The position numbers and the translations under genes are program-made. Source: Corynebacterium sp. ACRQK (GTDB lineage Bacteria; Actinomycetota; Actinomycetes; Mycobacteriales; Mycobacteriaceae). Taken from it: 64,000 nucleotides of DNA. How positions within the stretch are numbered: the first letter of the stretch is position 1; each line of letters opens with the position of its first letter. This document shows, piece after piece, positions 30,571 to 39,147 of this stretch. Under the pieces are notes generated by a model. The model did no database searches. It saw only the letters and a program-made list of their open reading frames with translations, and was not told where the DNA came from. The stretch spans positions 62,001 through 126,000 of the forward strand of contig NZ_JAKRMU010000004.1 in NCBI RefSeq assembly GCF_022345965.1. Reading direction: 5' to 3'.

Positions 30571-31317
30571 ATGCGCTGGACGACCGACGACCGAAAGAAC
30601 CTGGCAGACCTAGCGCGCGACCAGGAGGAGCTGGGCATCGCGCAAGCGCGGCTGGATTCGCTGCCGGAGCAGGCGAAGCTGGAGGAGCTGCAGGCTCAGA
30701 AGCGCGAGGAACGCCGCCAGCAGGTGCTGAACAACGCGCAGGTCAGGAGCGACCGGGCCTCCCTGATGCGCCTGCGCCAGGACGTGGCGAAGCTCAAGGA
30801 GCGCGAGCGGGCGAACGTGGCGGGGCTGAACTCGCAAACCGACCCGGAGCGGCGGCGCGACCTGAAGCACGACCTGCGCAGCACCCGCGACCGGCTGCGG
30901 GATCTGGAGGGGCGGCTGGAACGCTCGGTGAAGGTGCAGTCCATGTTCAGCGGGGCCAATTCCGCCGCCGACGAGGCCGACGACCAGACGCATGCGCAGA
31001 TCGACGAGGACATTGCCGCGGCGCAGACCGACCTGGACCGAGCGACCAACGCCCTGGAGGCCGACATTTCCGCCATCAAAGCCCGGTTGACCCAGCGCCG
31101 GACAGCACTGGAAGACACGAACGCGGAGCTGCTGCAGGCCTACGACCAGCAACTCGCCGAGTACGGGGTGGGGGCCGCGCCGCTGAAGGGGCGGACGTGC
31201 CAGGCGTGCTTCATGGAGTTGGATCCACTGTCCTTGAAGGAGATCGACAAGCTGGCAGCAGACGGCAGCGGGGAAGTGCCACGGTGCCCTGAATGTAATG
31301 TCCTGCTGCTGCGATAG
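30571..31317 (+). CDS. Coiled-coil zinc-ribbon protein
   Basis: The 248 residues form a long Arg/Glu/Ala-rich coiled-coil (about 5-190) followed by a C4 zinc ribbon with CxxC pairs at 210/213 and 239/242. Such proteins (CT398/DUF164-like) sit beside nif3 and the RNase H fusion gene in mycobacteria and corynebacteria. The function is not established; binding to nucleic acid or to a secretion component has been proposed for relatives. AGGAGGATAACTGCG precedes the ATG. Confidence 0.85.
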   Translation: MRWTTDDRKNLADLARDQEELGIAQARLDSLPEQAKLEELQAQKREERRQQVLNNAQVRSDRASLMRLRQDVAKLKERERANVAGLNSQTDPERRRDLKHDLRSTRDRLRDLEGRLERSVKVQSMFSGANSAADEADDQTHAQIDEDIAAAQTDLDRATNALEADISAIKARLTQRRTALEDTNAELLQAYDQQLAEYGVGAAPLKGRTCQACFMELDPLSLKEIDKLAADGSGEVPRCPECNVLLLR

Positions 31318-31350
31318 AGTGACCTGAAGACGACAGAACGAGGGTGATGA

Positions 31351-32736
31351 ATGATGCGCTTAGACGTGGAATGCGACGGAGGATCCCGCGGTAACCCGGG
31401 CATCGCCGGTTGCGGCAGTTCGGTCCTGGAGGATGACCAGGAAGTAGCCGCACGCTGGGAGTTCATTGCCAAGGCCACGAATAATGTGGCGGAGTACCAG
31501 GGGCTCATCAATGCTCTGGAACTGGCCATTGAGGTGGCGAAAATTCGCGGAGTCGCCGCCGCGGACCTGGAGATCCAGGTACGCATGGATTCCAAGCTCG
31601 TCGTCGAGCAGATGAGCGGCCGCTGGAAGATCAAGCACCCCGACATGAAGCCCCTGGCCGCGCGGGTCAAGGAGCTCGAGGCGACTCTTGCCGCCGTCAC
31701 TTACAACTGGGTGCCGCGCGCGCAGAATAAGCGCGCCGACGAGCTGGCCAATCGCGCTATGGATGATGGGATTGGGGGGCGCTGGTTTGATGACGCCCTC
31801 TCGTTCCAACCCGCCGCCGACTCAGTCGAGGCCGGCGAGGATGCTGCGCCGGCTCCTGCAGGGGCTTCAGGCGCTGCAGGCAATGAGAGCAAGGGCGCGG
31901 AGACCACCGGCGCGGCGGCCGTGACCGACGCCGCGAGCGCGCCGGAATGGCACCCCGGCGGGAAGCCCACCCGCCTGTGGGTGCTGCGGCACGGGCAGAC
32001 GGAGATGAGCGTGCAGAAGCAGTTCTCTGGGCTCTCCGACCCGGAGCTGACCTCCCACGGGCGTGAGCAGGCCCGCCGGGCCGCGGACTACGTGGCCGGG
32101 CAGCTGGCAGGCGGCGCGGGCGGCAACGCTGGTGCAGGAAGCAGCGCTGGCCCGGTGGCCATCTACAGCTCCCCGCTGAAACGCACCCGCCAAACCGCAG
32201 AGGCCGTGGCTGAGGCGTTGACCGAGGCACTTGCTGCGTCACCCGCGGGTGGCGGTGGCCCTGGCACCACCAAGCCTCGCGTCCATGTGACCGAAGCCCT
32301 AATCGAGATGGACTTCGGAGACTGGGAAGGCCGCACCTTCGCCGAGGTTATGGATGAATTCCCCCTTGAGCACGACGCCTGCTTCTGGGACAGTGCCGCA
32401 ACCCCCAGCGGGGGTGAAAGTCCCGATGACGTGCTCGCCCGCGTGCGCCCCTTCCTCCGGGACGTGGCTCGCAACCACCCTGGCGAGGATGTTGTGTTGG
32501 TCAGCCACGTCACCCCCATCAAATCCATCCTGCGCCATGCTCTCTGCGCCAGTGGCGCACTGTACCGCACTCTGCACCTGGATCTGGCGGGCTTGAGCGT
32601 CATCGAAATCTTCCCGGATGGTTCAGAAGGTTCCGGGGGAGAAGTGGGCGTCAATAATAAGGGCAGCAACAAGGACAGCGCCGTGGTGCGAAGGGTCAAC
32701 GATACGCACTTCCTCGATGGAGAAACCGTGCGCTAG
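31351..32736 (+). CDS. Bifunctional RNase HI / histidine acid phosphatase
   Basis: The N-terminal RNase HI domain has all four acidic residues: Asp9 (DGGSRGNPG), Glu48 (NNVAEYQGL), Asp80 (RMDSKLVVEQM) and Asp130 (NKRADELAN). A Gly/Ala-rich linker (about 155-198) leads to a histidine-phosphatase (CobC-like) domain with RHG at 213-215 and a second catalytic histidine in VVLVSHVTP. This fusion is conserved in actinobacteria. The phosphatase domain contains two more Gly/Ala-rich inserts absent from most homologues. It degrades RNA in RNA-DNA hybrids; the phosphatase substrate may be alpha-ribazole phosphate. Confidence 0.9.
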   Translation: MMRLDVECDGGSRGNPGIAGCGSSVLEDDQEVAARWEFIAKATNNVAEYQGLINALELAIEVAKIRGVAAADLEIQVRMDSKLVVEQMSGRWKIKHPDMKPLAARVKELEATLAAVTYNWVPRAQNKRADELANRAMDDGIGGRWFDDALSFQPAADSVEAGEDAAPAPAGASGAAGNESKGAETTGAAAVTDAASAPEWHPGGKPTRLWVLRHGQTEMSVQKQFSGLSDPELTSHGREQARRAADYVAGQLAGGAGGNAGAGSSAGPVAIYSSPLKRTRQTAEAVAEALTEALAASPAGGGGPGTTKPRVHVTEALIEMDFGDWEGRTFAEVMDEFPLEHDACFWDSAATPSGGESPDDVLARVRPFLRDVARNHPGEDVVLVSHVTPIKSILRHALCASGALYRTLHLDLAGLSVIEIFPDGSEGSGGEVGVNNKGSNKDSAVVRRVNDTHFLDGETVR

Positions 32737-32749
32737 AGTTAAACCTTGT

Positions 32750-33210
32750 CGAGACGGCCGGGCGATCGCGGCGCGCGGAACCACCCTGTACACGGGGCAG
32801 GCCGGGCGCGGAGGAAAGTCCGGACTCCATAGGGCAACGGTGGTTGCTAACAGCAACCCGGGGCGACCTGCGGGAACAGTGCCACAGAAAACAAACCGCC
32901 CGCCACGCGCGGGTAAGGGTGAAAAGGTGCGGTAAGAGCGCACCAGCACCTCAGGCGACTGGGGTGGCTAGGTAAACCCCACCGGGAGCAAGGTCAAGGT
33001 GCCCGCACGTGCGCCATCCCAGATGGTGCACAAGCGTGCGGCGTAGCTCTAGGGCTGCCCGCCCAACGATGAGCAGGTAGGCCGCTTGAAGCCACCAGCA
33101 ATGGTGGGCTCAGATGGATGATCGCCTCGTCCCACGCCTTCTTCGCGTGCCCACGCGGTACTGCGGAGTGGGCGGGGGATAGGACAGAATCCGGCTCATA
33201 GGTCGTCTCG
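32750..33210 (+). ncRNA. rnpB: RNase P RNA, class A
   Basis: The catalytic RNA of RNase P. The 5' end CGAGACGGCC pairs with the 3' end GGTCGTCTCG (P1). The universal core element GAGGAAAGTCCGGACTCC lies at about 32811 and the matching 3' core ACAGAATCCGGCTCATAGG at about 33184. Length of about 460 nt is slightly long but within the actinobacterial type A range. It sits just after the RNase H fusion gene, as in related genomes. Short frames across it are not genes. Confidence 0.95.
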
Positions 33211-33353
33211 GCGCAAAAATGTTTGCGGGGGCTGGGGTGGCTGGCTGGATGTAGGACCGGGTGTCGGTTTCCGGCGTGGCCGGGGAACTCGGTTGGGCGC
33301 GTGGCTGGCTGAGCGCGTGGCCGGGGCGAGGTGATTGTGCCACTCTTGGTGTC

Positions 33354-34919
33354 ATGAAACTTTTCGCCGCCGAGCTGAACTTCCGCGCCATCGCCGAGGA
33401 GTTCCAACTGCCGGAACGCTTCCCGGAGGACGTCCACGCCGACGCGCTGCAGGCCACTGACCAGCACGCCGACCAGCGCCGCGACTTGCGGGATATTCCA
33501 TTTGTGACGATCGACCCGGCGGGCTCGATGGATCTGGACCAGGCGGTGAACATTCAGGACGCGCCGGACGTGGCTGGTGCTGGCGCGAACGGCGACGGGG
33601 CCGGCGCGAACGATGCTGAAGGCGCCGCACGGTGGCGCGTGCTGTACGCCATTGCAGACGTTGCCGCCTTCGTGGATCCGGCCGGGCCGCTGATGGCAGA
33701 ATCCCTGCAGCGCGGCCAGACGATGTACCTGCCGGACGAGCCGACCCGCCTGCACCCGGCAGAACTCTCGGAGGGCAGCGCCTCGCTGCTACCGGACCAG
33801 ACCCGCCCCGCCGTGGTGTGGGATATCCTGCTGCGCGCCGACGGTGAGGTCGCGGATTTCACCGTGTACCGCGCGCTGATCCGCTCCGTGAAGCGCTTCG
33901 ACTACACCGAGGTAGAGGCGGACATGCACGGCGACACGCTGCACCCCGCCATCGCCCAGCTGCCGGAAGTTGGGCGGGCGCGCCAGCGCTCTGATCTGCG
34001 GCGTAAGGCCATCAACTTGCGTTTGCCTTCGATCTCCGTGGAGCGCACGCAGGATGACAATGGCGCCGAGCGCTATGTGCTGGGCATCGACGAGCGCCAG
34101 GAGATGAACGACTTCAACTCCGAGCTGTCTCTGCTGGCGGGCATGTGCGCCGGGGAGATGATGGTGCGCGCGGGCGTGGGCATCCTGCGCACCCTGCCGC
34201 CCGCCGGGGACAAGGAGATCGCCGCCTTCGACCACTCCGCGCACGCCTTGGGGTTCGATCGCTCCGGCCGCCCGATCGGGGAATTGCTCGCTGATATTGA
34301 CGCCTCCACGCCGCGCGGTATGGCACTCATGCGTGACGCGCAGAGTCTTCTGCGCGGGGCGGGGTACCAGCAGTTCGGCCTGGCTGGCGTGGATGCTGAG
34401 GCTGGTGAGTCTGAGCCCGCTGGCGCGGGCGGCGCGGACAGCGAGAAGCTAGCTGGCGCGGCCGGCGCGGGCGAGGATGCCGGTGCGGCGCCCAGCATCC
34501 ACGCCGGCATCGGCGGCTACTATGCGCACGTCACCGCGCCCCTGCGCCGACTGGTGGACCGTTTCGCCACGGAGATCTGCCTGGCGATCGCCAGCAAACA
34601 GCCTATCCCGGAGTGGGTGACCGCCAACGTCGACCAGGTTCTCGGCACCATGAAATCCAGCAGCCAGACGGCCAGCGCTGTCGACCGCGCCTGCCTGAAA
34701 CTCACCGAGGCGGTCGTCCTGCAACCGTGGGTAGGCCAGAACTTCAACGCGACGGTGCTCAATAGCGACGGCGGAGACAAGGCGAAAATCCTGGTCGAGG
34801 AGCCGCCCATCTTGACGACTTGTATGGGCGACCCAGACGAGGCGTCAACAGTTAAAGTCACCCTGATCGAAGCCGAACCCGCAGCGCGAAAGGTACGTTT
34901 CGCCTGGCCGGCCGATTAG
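33354..34919 (+). CDS. RNB-domain ribonuclease (RNase II family)
   Basis: A 3'-5' exoribonuclease-like protein. The catalytic centre is IDPAGSMDLDQA with Asp54, Asp60 and Asp62, and PLRRLVDRFATE lies in the C-terminal half as in RNase II. At 521 residues it lacks the N-terminal cold-shock and C-terminal S1 domains of RNase R, as do actinobacterial homologues. Two Gly/Ala-rich inserts (about 75-90 and 345-380) interrupt the domain. I chose ATG 33354, which matches the family N-terminus; the frame extends upstream without a ribosome site. Confidence 0.85.
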   Translation: MKLFAAELNFRAIAEEFQLPERFPEDVHADALQATDQHADQRRDLRDIPFVTIDPAGSMDLDQAVNIQDAPDVAGAGANGDGAGANDAEGAARWRVLYAIADVAAFVDPAGPLMAESLQRGQTMYLPDEPTRLHPAELSEGSASLLPDQTRPAVVWDILLRADGEVADFTVYRALIRSVKRFDYTEVEADMHGDTLHPAIAQLPEVGRARQRSDLRRKAINLRLPSISVERTQDDNGAERYVLGIDERQEMNDFNSELSLLAGMCAGEMMVRAGVGILRTLPPAGDKEIAAFDHSAHALGFDRSGRPIGELLADIDASTPRGMALMRDAQSLLRGAGYQQFGLAGVDAEAGESEPAGAGGADSEKLAGAAGAGEDAGAAPSIHAGIGGYYAHVTAPLRRLVDRFATEICLAIASKQPIPEWVTANVDQVLGTMKSSSQTASAVDRACLKLTEAVVLQPWVGQNFNATVLNSDGGDKAKILVEEPPILTTCMGDPDEASTVKVTLIEAEPAARKVRFAWPAD

Positions 34920-34956
34920 GCGGGGGCTGTCCGGTGCGTGTGGTACACATGAGCCT

Positions 34957-35145
34957 ATGGGCGAAAATGATGCGCAGAAGTGGTACTACGATACGAAGAC
35001 CGGCCAGGTGAGCCAGGGTAAGGACAGCGCGTGGGATAGCCGCATGGGGCCATACGACACACGCGAGGAGGCTGAGGCTGCCATTGCGACCGCGCAGCAG
35101 CGCACCAAGGAAGCCGAGGAGTACGACGCGGAAGATGACGACTAA
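34957..35145 (+). CDS. Small SPOR-domain-like protein
   Basis: 62 residues with KWYYDTKTGQVSQGK and RMGPYDTREEAEAAI, the compact SPOR-like repeat seen in short actinobacterial proteins of unknown role, followed by an acidic tail. No membrane segment or signal peptide is seen. Its end overlaps the following DUF202 gene by 11 nt, which suggests an operon. Confidence 0.7.
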   Translation: MGENDAQKWYYDTKTGQVSQGKDSAWDSRMGPYDTREEAEAAIATAQQRTKEAEEYDAEDDD

Positions 35146-35593
35146 GGACTCCGGGAGCGCGGGCGGTGCGGGCAGCGCGGGCGGCGTAAGCGGTCGCGTA
35201 GACGGCGAGGCGGAGCGCTCGTGGCTGGCGCGAACCCTACTGCCGGAGGGGAAGGAGCCGGATCCGCGGTTTACCCTGGCGAACGAACGTACCTTCCTGG
35301 CGTGGATCCGCACTAGCCTGGCGTTTCTGGCTGGCGGGGTGGCGCTGGAGGCATTCCGCTCGCCGAACGTGCCCGAGCACCTGTGGAGCGCCGCGGCAGT
35401 GCTGGTGCTGATCGTCGGCATGCTTATCGGCCTGGGGGCGGCGGTGCGGTGGCTGCGCGTGGAGCGTGCCATGCGAACCGGGAAGGCTCTGCCGGTGCCC
35501 GCGATCGTGCCCTTCCTGGCAGGCGTGGCCGTGGTGGCTTGCGCGGTTGTGCTGGGGTTTGTGATCTTCGGCGACTTTGGGATGGAGCTGTAA
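35135..35593 (+). CDS. DUF202 (YidH-like) membrane protein
   Basis: 152 residues with the DUF202 signature FTLANERTFLAWIRTSLAFLAGGVAL and three membrane helices (about 60-80, 90-110 and 125-147). The first 35 residues are Gly/Ser-rich. The ATG at 35135 overlaps the upstream SPOR-like gene; a longer frame inside that gene is unlikely. The function of the family is unknown. Confidence 0.82.
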   Translation: MTTKDSGSAGGAGSAGGVSGRVDGEAERSWLARTLLPEGKEPDPRFTLANERTFLAWIRTSLAFLAGGVALEAFRSPNVPEHLWSAAAVLVLIVGMLIGLGAAVRWLRVERAMRTGKALPVPAIVPFLAGVAVVACAVVLGFVIFGDFGMEL

Positions 35594-35920
35594 GTGACGC
35601 GCCCGCACTCTGACCTGGGGCTTCAGCCGGAGCGCACCAGCCTGTCGTGGCAGCGCACCGTGTTGGCGCTGCTGGTCGTCAGCGCTCTGCTGTTCCGGTG
35701 GATCGGCCGCTACGGTGTGATCGTACTGCCCGCGGCCGGGATGTTGATGCTGTTCGCGGCACTCATTCTGCTGACTCAAAGGCGCCGCTACCTGCGCTTC
35801 AGCGCCGGGCTGCGCGCCGAACGCCTCACCGCCAACGTCGGCTCGGTCGTCGCGGTGACTGCGGCTGTCCTGATCTGCGGCGTGGTCGCCGCCATCTTCG
35901 TTATTCTGGACGCCATCTAA
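35594..35920 (+). CDS. DUF202 membrane protein, second copy
   Basis: 108 residues, GTG start directly after the TAA of the previous gene. LGLQPERTSLSWQRTVLALLV is the DUF202 signature and three membrane helices follow. The pair of consecutive DUF202 genes, one with the ARTFLAW-type and one with the RTSLSWQRT-type motif, is common in actinobacteria and suggests a hetero-oligomer. Confidence 0.82.
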   Translation: MTRPHSDLGLQPERTSLSWQRTVLALLVVSALLFRWIGRYGVIVLPAAGMLMLFAALILLTQRRRYLRFSAGLRAERLTANVGSVVAVTAAVLICGVVAAIFVILDAI

Positions 35921-36020
35921 CCCCAACCGCCCAGCGTTGTTGTACTGTCCTAAGTGTTGATCAAACGCGCAGTTCAAGGCAGGTCACTATGTGCAGGCGT
36001 AACAAAAGGGCAAAAAGCGT

Positions 36021-36719
36021 GTGGACGTAAATGTTTTCTATCGGACTTTTGACGTCTCTGATGTTGCCCCAGGGGCTAATGTTTTAGATCTCATTTTTCA
36101 CGGGTTGATCCTCTTAACTGTTCTGTCCGGAATTATGGCCTGGGTGGCAATCATTATTTTGATTTCCAGATCGGTTTGGAGGAAAAAGAACCCGGGCAGA
36201 AAATCCCGTATGTGGGCAATTTTCTTTGCTCTGTCCTTTTCGGTATACGTGATTTCTGTTCCGTTGTCCTTCAAATTAGTACTGTTCCCGGGTGAAATAT
36301 CCTCCAGGATCTACGCGCTGGATAAATATGGGAACGGGAGGGCAGTTCCAATGGTGACGGAAGATTCCCCAATAAACACCGTGAGAGTGGATCACGCCAA
36401 GAAGACATTTTTGGAGAAGTACCATCGAGAGGTTTTAGACGCTTTGTCTAGTGACCCAGAGCTAATGCAGTATGACCTTGTGGAATGTAGGGATCAGGCA
36501 GGTGACAAGCATGAGAAGTCAATCTTCTGCGGTGGCTATGTGGATTCCGGTGTTTATGCTGTTAAGGGAGGGAAAGAGTTTTCGTTAGAACCCTATTTTC
36601 ATTTTGGGGAGAGGCCAGAATCTATTCGAGAAAGAAAGGGGATGGATTTAGAAAACTCACCTGGCGGCGGCATGCCGGTTCGGCTTTCGGTTTACATTTC
36701 TGAGCAAAGCCAGCGGTGA
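36021..36719 (+). CDS. Hypothetical two-helix membrane protein
   Basis: 232 residues from a GTG start. Two membrane helices (about 25-50 and 65-85) precede an outer domain with cysteines at about 160 and 174 (LVECRDQ, SIFCGGYVDSG), which could form a disulphide. I do not recognise a family. The gene is visibly more AT-rich than its neighbours and uses codons such as TTT, TTA and AAA freely, so it is probably acquired. It stands alone, convergent with panB. Confidence 0.6.
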   Translation: MDVNVFYRTFDVSDVAPGANVLDLIFHGLILLTVLSGIMAWVAIIILISRSVWRKKNPGRKSRMWAIFFALSFSVYVISVPLSFKLVLFPGEISSRIYALDKYGNGRAVPMVTEDSPINTVRVDHAKKTFLEKYHREVLDALSSDPELMQYDLVECRDQAGDKHEKSIFCGGYVDSGVYAVKGGKEFSLEPYFHFGERPESIRERKGMDLENSPGGGMPVRLSVYISEQSQR

Positions 36720-36759
36720 CTGACAGCGGTTGGGGTACAGGCCCTGCAGGCCAGCCGGG

Positions 36760-37620
36760 TTAGAAGCAGTGCTCCTGCGCCGGGAACTCGCCCGTAGCAA
36801 CCTCTCGCTTGTAGGCAGCCGCGGCGGCGGTCAGATCCGAACCCACCGAAGCCCACTGCTTAGCGAAGCGCGGACGGTGTCCACCCGCCGGGAATGCAGC
36901 CATGTCGTGCCACACCAGAACCTGCCCATCGCAGTCCGGACCTGCACCAATGCCAATCGTCGGGATGGCCAGCTCCTTAGTCACCGAAGCAGCCACGTCC
37001 GCGGGCACCATCTCCAGCACAACCATGTCGGCACCGGCTTCCTGCACGGCGCGGGCGTCGGCCAGCAGCTGCTCGGCGCCAGCCCCGCGGCCCTGCACCT
37101 TGAAACCGCCCAGCTGGTTGACGGACTGCGGAGTAAAGCCGATGTGCGCACAAACGGAGATGCCGGCGTCAGTAATAGCGCGAATGCGATCCGCAATCCG
37201 CACCCCGCCTTCGATCTTCACCGCGTGCGCGCCCGTGCGATGCAGCATCTCGGTGGCGGCCTTCACGGCCTGCTCATCCGAAGCCTCGTAGGTGCCGAAG
37301 GGCAGGTCAGCGACCACGGCGGCATTACCGGCGCCGCGGACAACGGCGGCTGTCAGGTAGACCATCTCGTCCATGCTGATGCGCTGGGTGGCGTCATACC
37401 CAAACACCACATTCGCGGCAGAATCGCCGACCAGCATGATCTCCACGCCCGCTTCGGCGAACGCGACGGCGGTGGAGTAGTCGTAGGCGGTCAGCATCGC
37501 AAACGGCTCGCCCGTGCCCTTACGCGCCTTCAGGTCGGCAATGCGCACCTTCTTAGTGGGGACCAGGTAGCCGTTGGGGGTGGAGCCCGATGTTCCAGAT
37601 GTTGCAGTCATGCTGTTCAT
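36760..37620 (-). CDS. panB: 3-methyl-2-oxobutanoate hydroxymethyltransferase
   Basis: First step of pantothenate synthesis: transfers a hydroxymethyl group from methylene-tetrahydrofolate to ketoisovalerate. 286 residues with the TIM-barrel family blocks [34 protein letters not shown] (metal ligand Asp), [22 protein letters not shown] and [21 protein letters not shown] use ATG 37620; ATG 37611 is also possible and no clear ribosome site decides. No panC is adjacent in this window. Confidence 0.95.
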   Translation of the reverse strand: MNSMTATSGTSGSTPNGYLVPTKKVRIADLKARKGTGEPFAMLTAYDYSTAVAFAEAGVEIMLVGDSAANVVFGYDATQRISMDEMVYLTAAVVRGAGNAAVVADLPFGTYEASDEQAVKAATEMLHRTGAHAVKIEGGVRIADRIRAITDAGISVCAHIGFTPQSVNQLGGFKVQGRGAGAEQLLADARAVQEAGADMVVLEMVPADVAASVTKELAIPTIGIGAGPDCDGQVLVWHDMAAFPAGGHRPRFAKQWASVGSDLTAAAAAYKREVATGEFPAQEHCF

Positions 37621-37659
37621 TCTAGGTGACGCCCTCAACCCCAATCGCTAAACCGCCGA

Positions 37660-37700
37660 CTAGCGCAAACGGGGGCGCGGCCTAGCGCAAACGGGGGCGC
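37660..37700. repeat. 19-bp direct repeat upstream of glnA2
   Basis: CTAGCGCAAACGGGGGCGC occurs at 37660-37678 and again at 37682-37700, period 22 bp, in the panB-glnA2 gap. It could bind a regulator or be a simple duplication. Confidence 0.7.
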
Positions 37701-37718
37701 AGTCGGGCGGGAAACTTC

Positions 37719-37724
37719 TACAAT
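37719..37724 (+). promoter_or_regulatory. -10 box of glnA2, leaderless start
   Basis: TACAAT ends 7 nt before ATG 37732. This predicts a transcript that begins at the start codon and favours 37732 over the in-frame ATG at 37723. Confidence 0.45.
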
Positions 37725-37731
37725 GAGGGAT

Positions 37732-39069
37732 ATGAATCGCCAACAGGAATATGTTCTGCGCACGCTGGAAGAACGCGACATCCGCTTCGTTCGCCTTTGG
37801 TTCACGGATATCCAGGGGTACCTCAAGTCCGTGGCGGTGGTGCCAGCGGAACTGGAGGGAGCTTTCCAGGAGGGCATCGGTTTCGACGGTTCGGCGATTG
37901 AGGGGTTTTCCCGCATCGCGGAATCGGACACGATTGCGCAGCCGGACCCGTCGACGTTCCAGATCTTCCCGTTTAAGTCAGATGATGGAGCTTTGTCTGC
38001 GCGCATGTTCTGTGACATTGCGATGCCGGATGGCACCCCTTCGTGGGCGGATCCACGCCAGGTGCTGCGCCGCCAGATGAAGGCCGCCGCGGATCAGGGC
38101 TTCAGCTGCTATGTGCACCCGGAGATCGAGTTCTTCCTGGTCAAGGAGCTAGAGACTGAGGGTTATCCGCCGGTGCCGACGGATAACGGCGGCTACTTCG
38201 ACCAGGCAGTCACCGACGACGCTCCGGCTTTCCGCGCCCACGCGATCAGCGCGTTGGAGCACATGGGTATTTCCGTGGAGTTCTCGCACCACGAGAACGC
38301 GCCGGGACAGCAGGAGATCGACCTGCGCTACGCCGACGCCCTGACGATGGCTGATAACGTGATGACCTTCCGCTACCTGATTAAGCAGGTAGCCCGCCGC
38401 AATGGCGTGGCCGCGACATTCATGCCTAAGCCCTTCCGCGAGCACGCGGGTTCCGCGATGCACACCCACATGTCCCTGTTCGAGGGAGAGAACAACGCTT
38501 TCCACGACCCGGATGATGAGCTGCGCCTGTCGGGCACCGCAAAGTCCTTCATCGCGGGCATTCTGGAGCACGCCCCGGAGATCACGGCGGTGACGAACCA
38601 ATGGGTGAACTCCTACAAGCGCATTACCTCCGGCGATGAGGCTCCGCGTGCGGCGGCGTGGGGTGCGTCGAACCGCTCGGCGATGGTGCGGCTGCCGATG
38701 TACACGCAGAACAAGGCGGCTTCCCGTCGCGTGGAGGTTCGCTCCCCGGATAGCGCCTGCAACCCGTACCTGGCCTACTCGGTGCTGCTGGCCGCAGGCT
38801 TGAAGGGCATCGAGGAGGGCTACGAGCTGCCCAACCCGGCGGAGGAGGATGTCTCCCGCATGACCCGCCGCGAGCGCATTGCTGCAGGCTACAAGGATCT
38901 GCCCTCGGATCTGAACAGTGCTTTGCGGGAAATGGAACGTTCCGAGTTGGTTGCCGATGCCCTCGGCGAGCACGTCTTTGAGTTCTTCCTGCGTAACAAG
39001 TGGCGCGAGTGGTACGAGTACCAGTCGCAGATCACGCCGTGGGAGCTGCGGAACAACCTGTCCTTCTAG
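37732..39069 (+). CDS. glnA2: Glutamine synthetase-like protein GlnA2
   Basis: 445 residues of the glutamine synthetase fold, with the metal and substrate segments GFDGSAIEGF, HPEIEFFLV, SGSAMHTHMS-like GSAMHTHMSLFEG, NRSAMVRLP and RRVEVRSPD. It is closely similar to corynebacterial GlnA2. The adenylylation tyrosine motif of the main GlnA is not present: the region reads VSRMTRRERIAAGYKDLP. It lies 78 bp upstream of glnE, although it probably is not itself adenylylated. It may be a glutamine synthetase or a polyamine/other glutamate-ligating relative. Confidence 0.92.
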   Translation: MNRQQEYVLRTLEERDIRFVRLWFTDIQGYLKSVAVVPAELEGAFQEGIGFDGSAIEGFSRIAESDTIAQPDPSTFQIFPFKSDDGALSARMFCDIAMPDGTPSWADPRQVLRRQMKAAADQGFSCYVHPEIEFFLVKELETEGYPPVPTDNGGYFDQAVTDDAPAFRAHAISALEHMGISVEFSHHENAPGQQEIDLRYADALTMADNVMTFRYLIKQVARRNGVAATFMPKPFREHAGSAMHTHMSLFEGENNAFHDPDDELRLSGTAKSFIAGILEHAPEITAVTNQWVNSYKRITSGDEAPRAAAWGASNRSAMVRLPMYTQNKAASRRVEVRSPDSACNPYLAYSVLLAAGLKGIEEGYELPNPAEEDVSRMTRRERIAAGYKDLPSDLNSALREMERSELVADALGEHVFEFFLRNKWREWYEYQSQITPWELRNNLSF

Positions 39070-39147
39070 TCGCCCTGTCTGCGGCTTCCTCTCCCACGCT
39101 TCCATCCCTCCCACTACTTCCTTTAGTTCTAGGAGCACCTTCACCCC

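Noticed and set aside
29370..30638. 422-codon frame antisense to the nif3-like gene
   Set aside because: Shadow frame; the sense strand has Nif3 metal ligands and a ribosome site.
32618..33755. Small frames across 32.6-33.7 kb on both strands
   Set aside because: They overlap the RNase P RNA and the start of the RNB gene; the RNA core elements explain the sequence.
34416..34429. CCCGCTGGCGCGGG inside the RNB gene, identical to the CRISPR repeat core
   Set aside because: A 14-bp palindromic GC match inside an Ala/Gly-coding low-complexity stretch, with no second copy at 61 bp and no handle; chance is sufficient.
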